Translations under genes and position numbers: made by a program | Notes under the pieces: generated by a model | What the model was told of the DNA's origin: nothing | What the model saw: the letters and a program-made list of their open reading frames with translations, nothing else | Database searches by the model: none | DNA from: Chitinophagales bacterium | GTDB lineage: Bacteria > Bacteroidota > Bacteroidia > Chitinophagales > Saprospiraceae | Assembly: GCA_013297575.1 (NCBI GenBank) | Contig: JAAFHO010000224.1 | Coordinates: 1-8,263 of the forward strand | Direction of reading: 5' to 3' | Length of the DNA stretch: 8,263 bases | Shown: piece by piece, positions 1-6,249 of the stretch | Numbering within the stretch: the first letter of the stretch is position 1 | Layout of the letters: each line of letters begins with the position of its first letter

Positions 1-1937
1 GTTTGATTGAATTTTTCTTTGATCCATTGAATCGCCAATTCGTTTTTCTGACGAATTTCATCGCTTTCTGGCGCATCCACTGTGTTCCAACCCTTTACCA
101 AACGAAGTGCATTCCACATTTTATTGGAAAAATTACGACCTTGCTCGCACAATACGCTTTCATCCAAAATAGATCCATCGGGACCAAATGGCGCATCAAA
201 AATAAGATCGCCGCCCGCAGCAGCACTCGACATTAATCCAAAACGAACACCATCCGCGCCGTATTTATCCAATAAAGCCAATGAATCCGGCGAATTACCC
301 AATGATTTGGACATTTTGCGGCGGTTCTTATCGCGTACCATTCCCGTAAAATAAACGGCTTTGAACGGACGAACACCTTTATACTCGTAACCCGCCATAA
401 TCATGCGGGCCACCCAGAAAAAGATAATATCCCAACCTGTCACCAATACGCTCGTTGGATAATAATAACTTACATCGCCATCCGGTTTGTTAAAACCGTC
501 AAATACGGATATAGGCCAAAGCCAAGATGAAGCCCAAGTATCCAACACGTCTTCATCCTGACGTAAGTCATTGGCTGTTAAGGCATTATTACCTGTCGCT
601 TTTATGGCTTGCGCTAAAGCGCCTTCTACGTCTTGCGCCACAAAAACATGGGTTTCTCTGCTCAACCCTTCCGATTTGAGGTACCATGCAGGGATTTGTT
701 GTCCCCACCACAATTGACGGCTAATACACCAATCGCGTAGGTTTTCCATCCAATTTCGGTATAAATTTTGGAAATTAGGCGGATAAAATTTGATTTCTTC
801 TTCCATCACGGCCTTGAGCGCAGGCGCACCGAGGTCGGCCATTTTCACAAACCATTGAAGGGACAACTTTGGTTCTACCACTGAATTGGTACGCTCAGAA
901 CGGCCTATTTTGGTTTGATAGTCTTGTACTTTTACCAAAACACCCGCTTGATCCAAGAGTGGTTTTATTGCTTTACGCGCTGCAAAACGATCCATACCCA
1001 CCAATGGAAGGAAGGTGCAAGTATCACTAATTTGACCATTATCGGTCAAAATATCGATCGTTGGCAATTGGTGTTTTTGACCAATTTCATAGTCATTAGG
1101 GTCGTGTGCCGGCGTAATTTTTAACGCACCAGTACCAAATTCAATATCCACATATTCATCAGCAATAATTGGTATTGCTTTGTTAATCAATGGAATAAGC
1201 ACCTCTTTGCCTACCAAATGGGTATACCGAGGGTCCTTAGGATTGACGGCCACGGCCACGTCAGCAAAAATAGTTTCTGGGCGTTGGGTGGCAATTACTA
1301 CCCCATCAGAGCCGTCTGCTAATTTGTAGTGCAGATGAAAAAGTTGTGCATTTTCTTCACTATACAGCACTTCTTCATTCGACAAGACCGTGAGCGCCTC
1401 CGGATCCCAGTTGACCATACGCAAGCCGCGGTATAATTTGCCTTTTGTATGCAAATCAACAAACATACGGATGCAATCCTGGTAATAGGTTTTATCCATG
1501 GTGAAGGCAGTACGATCCCAATCGCAAGAAGCACCCAAACGACGCAATTGTTGGAGAATGATGCCGCCATACTTGTCTTTCCATTGATAAGCGTAACCCA
1601 TAAAAGATTCGCGGGTCAGATCGGCTTTGCGCAATTGTTTTTCTTCGCGCAGCCATTTCACAACTTTTGCTTCTGTTGCAATAGAAGCATGGTCAGTACC
1701 GGGCACCCAACAAGCGTTTTTGCCATCCATCCTTGCCTTACGGATAAGAATATCTTGAATCGTATTATTCAGCAGATGTCCCATGTGGAGTACACCTGTG
1801 ACATTAGGAGGCGGAATAACTATGGTAAAGGGCTCCCGTTCGTCTGGAATGGAGCGAAAATATCCTGATGTTTCCCAGTGTTTGTACCACTTTTCTTCTG
1901 TATCTGCTGGGTTGTAGCGGGTTGAAATTTCTGACAT
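1..1937 (-). CDS. valS: Valyl-tRNA synthetase, N-terminal 645 residues (3' end outside window)
   Basis: This class I aminoacyl-tRNA synthetase joins valine to tRNA-Val in the cytoplasm and hydrolyses mischarged Thr-tRNA. The frame is open from the ATG at 1937 to the window edge, giving 645 codons with no stop. The start is supported by the usual opening (MSEISTRYNPADTEEKWY) and by a promoter box about 37 bases upstream. Visible signatures are PPPNVTG at residues 42-48 followed by the HIGH-type motif HMGH at 51-54. The CP1 editing domain lies roughly at residues 190-340, with RPETI at 219-223 and HDPND from 278. The KMSKS loop is at 541-545, followed by the conserved YGADGVR segment. Bacterial ValRS is usually about 870-950 residues, so most of the anticodon-binding domain and the C-terminal coiled coil lie beyond position 1. 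Nothing in the visible part looks damaged. The identification is near certain. Confidence 0.98.
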   Translation of the reverse strand, partial: MSEISTRYNPADTEEKWYKHWETSGYFRSIPDEREPFTIVIPPPNVTGVLHMGHLLNNTIQDILIRKARMDGKNACWVPGTDHASIATEAKVVKWLREEKQLRKADLTRESFMGYAYQWKDKYGGIILQQLRRLGASCDWDRTAFTMDKTYYQDCIRMFVDLHTKGKLYRGLRMVNWDPEALTVLSNEEVLYSEENAQLFHLHYKLADGSDGVVIATQRPETIFADVAVAVNPKDPRYTHLVGKEVLIPLINKAIPIIADEYVDIEFGTGALKITPAHDPNDYEIGQKHQLPTIDILTDNGQISDTCTFLPLVGMDRFAARKAIKPLLDQAGVLVKVQDYQTKIGRSERTNSVVEPKLSLQWFVKMADLGAPALKAVMEEEIKFYPPNFQNLYRNWMENLRDWCISRQLWWGQQIPAWYLKSEGLSRETHVFVAQDVEGALAQAIKATGNNALTANDLRQDEDVLDTWASSWLWPISVFDGFNKPDGDVSYYYPTSVLVTGWDIIFFWVARMIMAGYEYKGVRPFKAVYFTGMVRDKNRRKMSKSLGNSPDSLALLDKYGADGVRFGLMSSAAAGGDLIFDAPFGPDGSILDESVLCEQGRNFSNKMWNALRLVKGWNTVDAPESDEIRQKNELAIQWIKEKFNQ

Positions 1938-1973
1938 GCGCCTAGTTTTTGTGTTATCTTTCCTAAAGGAGCG

Positions 1974-1981
1974 CAAAGGTA
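1974..1981 (-). promoter_or_regulatory. Bacteroidota-type -7 box for valS
   Basis: On the minus strand the sequence reads TACCTTTG, a full match to TAnnTTTG, the -7 element used by the primary sigma factor of Bacteroidota. It ends 36 bases before the valS ATG, which predicts a leader of roughly 30 nt. No clear TTG element is seen 17-23 bases further upstream, so only half of the promoter is supported. Confidence 0.6.
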
Positions 1982-2025
1982 GAAATTTTTTGCTTGATTT
2001 AGGAACGAGGTAATAAACGTAACAG

Positions 2026-2222
2026 GGTTTTCTTCAAAAAGGTGCCGCGCACTACGATATTTTGTGCAGTGATATGTTTTTCGCGTAAAAAAGGCGCAGA
2101 ACACCACAATATTTGTAGCAAACATGATAAATTTTCCATGTAAAATAGGTGCAGCGCACCGTAATATTTGTAGCAATGATATGTTTTGCGGATTTCAAAG
2201 GTGCAGCGCACCGCAATATTTG
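2026..2222. repeat. Tandem array of ~52-bp palindrome-containing repeats
   Basis: Three full units and two partial ones are visible. Unit heads begin at 2041, 2093, 2148 and 2200, with spacings of 52, 55 and 52 bp. Each head is a short palindrome, best preserved in the last two copies as GGTGCAGCGCACC (5-bp stem, 3-nt loop). It is followed by an AT-rich body with the shared core AATATTTGTAGCAA and a GATATGTTTT-like stretch. A partial unit tail (GTTTTCTTCAAAAA) precedes the first head. The last unit breaks off after AATATTTG, 14 bases before the CotH stop codon. The array fills most of the gap between that gene and valS and would form the 3' UTR of the CotH gene. It could be a REP-like or structural intergenic element; its function is unknown. 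Several short open frames cross it but are repeat artefacts. Confidence 0.85.
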
Positions 2223-2236
2223 AATGCCGTTTTTAA

Positions 2237-3853
2237 TCAATTTTTTATTAGCCTTACGGCATCGCGTTTGGAACCATCGGCCCAGATGAAATAAATACCC
2301 GGTAAAAATGGACTCATATCGAAAGTAGTACGACCGTCCACTTTAACCGTAGAAAGTGTTGTAATACGGCCTAATACATCGGCGCACAGTAATTTTTGAC
2401 TAGGCGGCACATAAGCATTCCAAGATGTTATGCCAGAAGTAGGATTAGGGAAAACGGAAATATTGCCCGATACAGGGACAACTGACACCGATGAGGATTT
2501 GCATAATTGAGGAATATTTTGATCCAACCAATTCATACGTCTAGTGATCCAAGATTTTAATTTTGATACTTCACCCTGAAAATTGGTTGGCGAAAAATTA
2601 ACCTCAGGAGTCCAACTATCATAGCTTAGAATATTCCATTTAGTATAATGTCTCACTTGCGCACTTTGTACTAATTCGGCGATACTATCCACATATTGAT
2701 GCAAATAATCGGTAGCAAAGATAGTTTGCCGGAGTTCAGCATAACGTTTGCAAATTGCTTGAGCAAACAACGTGTCTTTGAGCATCAAAGGGTATAAATC
2801 GGGCGAATAAATATCGGGATTGCAATCATTAATCCGATACGACCATCCTGAACCATCCGTTGCAGCAAAAGTAGCGCATTCATTAATGTCCTTCCATGCC
2901 CAATCAAAATCCCAAACTGGTCCTGCTTTAATGAGGCTATCTACACTATTTTGGTCTTTGTGAAAATATCGGCTTTTTTTGCTGCCATCATTGTTGCGGG
3001 CCACTTCGTTGAGCAAAAAATAGTCGATAAAACTCTGGGTATCAAAATAACGGCGATACCCCTGTACCGTATCATTGGACAAGGCGCTGTGCAATACCGT
3101 TTCTGCGTTGTCCATGTATTTTTTCATATATCCACGCTGCGCCTGCGAGAGATCGACTGCTTTAGGATAATGAAAAACATAATTAATAGCCACATTTGGC
3201 GCAGCAACAGGCTTGAATTTGGATGTCCAATTGTCAAAACCACTACTATAATCAATTTTGAATATATAGCCCCCCGACAAGGAATCACCACTGAGGGCCG
3301 TTGGATCGGCCTTTTGAATATTCACACGGTTTTTATCGCGTTTAATGCGTTCACAAAAAAGATAAATCCCCCTATATTCGTTATTGACTATCACTTCGAC
3401 CAATTGGGTGCGAGGTGCGTACTGCCCCATTTGATTAAATAAGTGAAAAGACAACGGGTTTCGCGAAAAAGCCTTATCATTATAATTAGAGATCAAGCAC
3501 CAATCCGATTCCTTTGGCATTCCGAACAACGAAACATCGCGTTCTTGCCCTGCATCATCGCGGGTTTCAATGGCGTAAGGAGTTTGCGGCATAGATTGGG
3601 AGGACGCCCCCCTGATTTCGATACCGATCTTTCCATCGTACTCATTGGCTGGATCCGTTACCTGATTTATTATACCATTTACATTGGCTATGATCTTCAT
3701 AGAAGCCGTAATTTTAGGCTCATCTGGAATGGTGAGTCCGTTGGTTTGTATCAAGATAATGGGTAAATTAGACGAGGATAATGATTGTGCTACAGCCTGA
3801 TTCATAGCTAACCCAAACAATAAAAACAAACCTAAAAGAGTTAAATTACGCAT
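2237..3853 (-). CDS. Secreted CotH-family kinase-like protein with T9SS C-terminal sorting domain
   Basis: The protein is 538 residues. A signal peptide covers residues 1-22 with cleavage likely after AVA, so it is exported through Sec. A CotH-kinase-type domain follows, roughly residues 30-440. It shows GIEIRGASSQ at 77-86, a typical SDWCLISNYNDKAFSRN segment near 116-132, YRGIYLFCERIKRDKNRVNI near 160-179, and the metal-binding-like GPVWDFDWAW with Asp315 and Asp317. The tail from about residue 463 (NISVFPNPTSG to the end) is a type IX secretion sorting domain, so the mature protein is predicted to reach the cell surface or medium. Bacillus CotH is a spore-coat protein kinase; whether this relative phosphorylates anything is unknown. 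I chose the ATG at 3853 over an in-frame TTG at 3865, because the latter overlaps the -7 box and lies outside the signal peptide. The gene is divergent from the DinB-like gene. Confidence 0.88.
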   Translation of the reverse strand: MRNLTLLGLFLLFGLAMNQAVAQSLSSSNLPIILIQTNGLTIPDEPKITASMKIIANVNGIINQVTDPANEYDGKIGIEIRGASSQSMPQTPYAIETRDDAGQERDVSLFGMPKESDWCLISNYNDKAFSRNPLSFHLFNQMGQYAPRTQLVEVIVNNEYRGIYLFCERIKRDKNRVNIQKADPTALSGDSLSGGYIFKIDYSSGFDNWTSKFKPVAAPNVAINYVFHYPKAVDLSQAQRGYMKKYMDNAETVLHSALSNDTVQGYRRYFDTQSFIDYFLLNEVARNNDGSKKSRYFHKDQNSVDSLIKAGPVWDFDWAWKDINECATFAATDGSGWSYRINDCNPDIYSPDLYPLMLKDTLFAQAICKRYAELRQTIFATDYLHQYVDSIAELVQSAQVRHYTKWNILSYDSWTPEVNFSPTNFQGEVSKLKSWITRRMNWLDQNIPQLCKSSSVSVVPVSGNISVFPNPTSGITSWNAYVPPSQKLLCADVLGRITTLSTVKVDGRTTFDMSPFLPGIYFIWADGSKRDAVRLIKN

Positions 3854-3862
3854 AATTAGTGG

Positions 3863-3890
3863 CAAATATAAGTGCCCAATTATTGTTCAA
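3863..3890 (-). promoter_or_regulatory. Promoter of the CotH-like gene (TTG-N17-TATATTTG)
   Basis: The minus strand has a perfect -7 box, TATATTTG (3870-3863), preceded after 17 bases by TTG (3890-3888) at the -33 position. The box ends only nine bases before the ATG at 3853. Transcription would then start about five bases before the start codon, giving an almost leaderless mRNA. It lies back to back with the dinB-like promoter in the same 98-bp gap. Confidence 0.65.
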
Positions 3891-3935
3891 GTAAATGTTT
3901 TGAAGTTTTTCTTATTCAATTGATAATCTTTCTTT

Positions 3936-3943
3936 TACATTTG
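3936..3943 (+). promoter_or_regulatory. -7 box for the DinB-like gene
   Basis: TACATTTG matches the Bacteroidota -7 consensus TAnnTTTG and ends eight bases before the ATG at 3952, which again predicts an extremely short leader. No TTG occurs at the normal distance upstream; the nearest, at 3920-3922, is too close. The -33 half is therefore weak or absent. Confidence 0.55.
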
Positions 3944-3951
3944 CCCCATCT

Positions 3952-4506
3952 ATGACACAAAATGAACTGTTAGATCAACTAGAACAAGACTTGAGGGTTA
4001 TATTAGAAGAAGTTCGGCAGCGGTTTTCTCCTCTAGACGAAACAACCCTTAAACGAAGGCCAGATAATCCCAAAGGCTGGAATATACTCGAATGTTTTGA
4101 CCATCTTAATCGGAGTTATAACGATTATCTACCCCAAATTGAAATGGCGATTCATAGGGCCAAAGCACATTCGATGCTATCGGTTTCGGGTACACCGGTT
4201 AGATACACATGGTTAGGAAAAGAGGCATTGCGTTGGGCCAAATCAACAAAACCCAAAGGATTCAAAACCTCAAAAAGGTATAATCCACTTGGCACTCCAT
4301 TGGAGGTTTCAACGGTTAAGATTTTCATTATTAATACCGAAAAATTACTCCGTTTGATTCAAATGAGCCGAGAAGTAGATATAAATAGGGCAAAAGTTCG
4401 TTTTGCAATTATACCTATGTTTAAATATAAACTGGGCAACCTTTTGGAGTTTATCACTGCACATAACCAACGGCACGTAGCACAAGCAGTAAGATTGCTC
4501 GAATAA
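3952..4506 (+). CDS. DinB-superfamily (DinB_2-like) putative metal-dependent protein
   Basis: The protein is 184 residues, a normal length for the DinB/YfiT four-helix-bundle superfamily. Many members bind a divalent metal through three histidines, and some are thiol-dependent transferases. The pattern is visible: His51 in NILECFDHLNRSY on the second helix, and His171 and His175 in the C-terminal HNQRHVAQ motif. There is no signal peptide or membrane segment, so it is cytoplasmic. It is not the E. coli DNA polymerase IV that shares the name DinB; the superfamily is named after a Bacillus damage-inducible gene. The ATG at 3952 is preceded by its own -7 box. The RlpA-like gene follows 40 bases downstream on the same strand with no clear promoter in between, so the two may be co-transcribed. 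The substrate is unknown. Confidence 0.82.
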   Translation: MTQNELLDQLEQDLRVILEEVRQRFSPLDETTLKRRPDNPKGWNILECFDHLNRSYNDYLPQIEMAIHRAKAHSMLSVSGTPVRYTWLGKEALRWAKSTKPKGFKTSKRYNPLGTPLEVSTVKIFIINTEKLLRLIQMSREVDINRAKVRFAIIPMFKYKLGNLLEFITAHNQRHVAQAVRLLE

Positions 4507-4546
4507 TAACCAATAAGTAATTTTAAAAATTTAAAACAAAAAAAAT

Positions 4547-6025
4547 ATGAACAGCCGGAAAAATGTAATTTCGCTCTTTACAGGCTTCTTTTGCCTGCTG
4601 ATAGCCACCATGTCTTTTGCTAATATTGAATATGGTAAAGCCGCTTACTATAACAGCAACTATGATGGTAACAAAACTAAAAGCGGTGAGGTATATAGTA
4701 GTTCGCTAATGACTTGTGCGCACTTGACATTGCCATTTGGCACCAAAGTAAGGGTTACAAGATTAGATAATGGTGCGGCCGTAGTTGTTCGTGTAAATGA
4801 TCGTTTGGGCATTAAATCAGTGGAAAAAGGACGTATTGTTGACCTTTCTTATGCCGCAGCCCTGCAAATTGATTTGGTAAACGCAGGTATCGCAAATGTG
4901 AAACTAGAAATTATTACAGACGACCAGCCACAGATACAGACATCTAAACAAGAAAAGGCTACTACTGCTCCTCTGACAGAAAAGACTGTTGCTATTAACA
5001 AAACAACGAAAGCCTTACCCACTACTTCAACACCGAAAAGTACTACTACTATAACAAAAGATGTTGCGTCAACTGCTTCAATACTTAAAGCAAATGCTTT
5101 GGTCCCTAAAGCACCTTCCCTTTCCACGCCCGCACCAGCACCTGTATTATCTTCTACTGCAACAGCCGTAGCGGAGCAAGCCGAGGCTCGTGCACCTTTA
5201 ACTACTTTCGCTCCAGAGTTTGGTAAAGCATCTTATTACAACGATAAATTCGAGGGTAAGAAAACAGCAAGTGGCGAAAAATATGCCATGGCGGATTTGA
5301 CTTGTGCGCATAAAACCCTTAAATTTGGTACGATTGTACGTGTAACTCGGTTAGACAATAATGAATCCGTGGATGTACGTGTAAATGACCGTGGCCCATA
5401 TTCTGAAGGACATATTGTTGATTTATCGCGCGCTGCTGCAGAAAATATTGGTTTAATTAAAGCAGGTGTTTTAAAAGTAAAACTTGAGGTGATTGAAGAA
5501 GCACCAGCCCCAGTTTCAAAAAAAGATAAAAAAGAAAAAAAGGATACGATAAAAGATAAAAAAGAAAAACCTGCAGCAGACGAAAAATCTCCAACAAAAA
5601 GTAAAGATACCGGTTTTATTGGCCCTACTCAAACGCCAATGTTACCAGAATTAGTTGGGGTAGGATCTGCATCCGGCAAAAAAGGGGTTGTTGCCACTAA
5701 AGAGCCAACAAAATCAATACCAACCATCCAAAAACTTTCACTACTTGATAATGCATTTTATAAGATTGATTTAACTAAAGCGCAACAAAAAGGGTTTGCA
5801 GTTCAATTGTTTAGTCTTTCTTCAGCCGAACCTGCTCTTGTAGAGGCGGCTAAGTTGCAAGAAAATTTTAAAGGAAAAGTACTATTGCAAACAGCAACAG
5901 ATGGCTCATGTAAAATCCTTCTAGGGCCTTGCAAAGACCGAAAAGAAGCGGACAAACTACAAAAAGCAGCCACGAAAAAAGGTCACCCAAAGTGCTATGT
6001 AGTGAGTTTAGATGCCGATAAATAA
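4547..6025 (+). CDS. RlpA-like septal ring/lytic-transglycosylase-type protein with two DPBB domains and a SPOR domain
   Basis: The protein is 492 residues with a signal peptide (1-25, cleavage after SFA). There is no lipobox cysteine at the cleavage site, so it is probably a soluble periplasmic protein rather than a lipoprotein like E. coli RlpA. A first RlpA-type double-psi beta-barrel spans about 28-123 and a second about 223-316, joined by a Thr/Ala/Pro-rich linker. A Lys-rich linker (about 325-345) leads to a C-terminal SPOR domain (about 415-489: FAVQLFSL, KILLGPCKDRKEADKLQ, YVVSL), which in other proteins binds glycan strands lacking stem peptides. Candidate catalytic residues occur at the same spacing in both barrels: Glu48/His59/Asp85 and Glu244/His255/Asp281. 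The Glu-Asp spacing of 37 equals that of the reported E120/D157 pair of Pseudomonas RlpA. In copy 1 the GPYSEG loop after NDR is replaced by a longer LGIKSVEKG. The likely role is glycan cleavage or binding in daughter-cell separation. Confidence 0.9.
   Translation: MNSRKNVISLFTGFFCLLIATMSFANIEYGKAAYYNSNYDGNKTKSGEVYSSSLMTCAHLTLPFGTKVRVTRLDNGAAVVVRVNDRLGIKSVEKGRIVDLSYAAALQIDLVNAGIANVKLEIITDDQPQIQTSKQEKATTAPLTEKTVAINKTTKALPTTSTPKSTTTITKDVASTASILKANALVPKAPSLSTPAPAPVLSSTATAVAEQAEARAPLTTFAPEFGKASYYNDKFEGKKTASGEKYAMADLTCAHKTLKFGTIVRVTRLDNNESVDVRVNDRGPYSEGHIVDLSRAAAENIGLIKAGVLKVKLEVIEEAPAPVSKKDKKEKKDTIKDKKEKPAADEKSPTKSKDTGFIGPTQTPMLPELVGVGSASGKKGVVATKEPTKSIPTIQKLSLLDNAFYKIDLTKAQQKGFAVQLFSLSSAEPALVEAAKLQENFKGKVLLQTATDGSCKILLGPCKDRKEADKLQKAATKKGHPKCYVVSLDADK
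5521..5569 (+). repeat. 19-bp direct repeat inside the Lys-rich linker of the RlpA-like gene
   Basis: The sequence AAAAGATAAAAAAGAAAAA occurs identically at 5521-5539 and 5551-5569, a 30-bp period equal to ten codons. It encodes KDKKEK twice. Gain or loss of one period would keep the reading frame, so the linker length may vary between strains. Confidence 0.85.
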
Positions 6026-6032
6026 AGTTAAA

Positions 6033-6192
6033 TAAGTATTTGTCCATAATTAATTGGCAGAAATGAACGCAGGTATTTTTCGGCTAGACGAGCCATTTTT
6101 AAAGCAGGTGGGTACTATCTAACGAAAAAATGGGGAAGTATAGATGGAAAAGACCAAGTTCAAAATGGCAATCAATTGTGTCCAAATACTTA
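6033..6192. mobile_element. 160-bp stretch bounded by imperfect 27-bp inverted repeats (MITE-like or IS remnant)
   Basis: Positions 6033-6059 and 6166-6192 are inverted copies matching at 21 of 27 positions. The outer ten bases are perfect (TAAGTATTTG and CAAATACTTA). The left end begins eight bases after the RlpA stop codon. If TA is the target duplication, the ends resemble those of Tc1/IS630-type elements, but no longer target duplication is seen and I recognise no transposase. One frame is open across nearly the whole stretch on the plus strand (6050-6190, 47 codons, no ATG); its peptide is not recognisable. Alternatives are a decayed insertion sequence or a structured 3' UTR of the RlpA-like gene. 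Confidence 0.45.
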
Positions 6193-6202
6193 AATGTCAC
6201 AC

Positions 6203-6249
6203 AACGCGGCATTAGTTATCCTAATTTTTATGTTGACTAATGCTGCGTT
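6203..6249. terminator. Bidirectional hairpin between convergent genes
   Basis: AACGCGGCATTAGT (6203-6216) pairs with ACTAATGCTGCGTT (6236-6249): 14 pairs, 13 of them Watson-Crick and one G-T. The loop is 19 nt and AT-rich. The right arm includes two bases of the TAA stop of the serine hydrolase gene. It lies between the convergent ends of the RlpA-like and hydrolase genes, which suits a shared terminator. Neither side has a clear T-tract, so it is not a textbook intrinsic terminator. Confidence 0.6.

Noticed and set aside
1449..1868. 139-codon plus-strand frame opposite valS
   Set aside because: It is antisense to a well-conserved part of valS, has no recognisable motif and no promoter. It is a shadow frame, as are the other plus-strand frames in 3-1124 and 2951-3766.
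2041..2222. CRISPR array
   Set aside because: The repeats are contiguous and degenerate along their full length, with no unique spacers of constant size and no cas genes nearby.
1820..2240. Minus-strand open frames of 62-118 codons crossing the repeat array
   Set aside because: They overlap in several frames, their peptides echo the 52-bp repeat, and one runs into the start of valS. They are repeat artefacts, not genes.
3854..3865. Upstream TTG start for the CotH-like gene
   Set aside because: The TTG overlaps the -7 promoter box and adds four residues before a standard signal peptide, so the ATG at 3853 is preferred.
6050..6190. 47-codon open frame across the inverted-repeat element as a gene
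   Set aside because: It has no ATG, no start signal and no recognisable peptide; kept only as a remark on the element.
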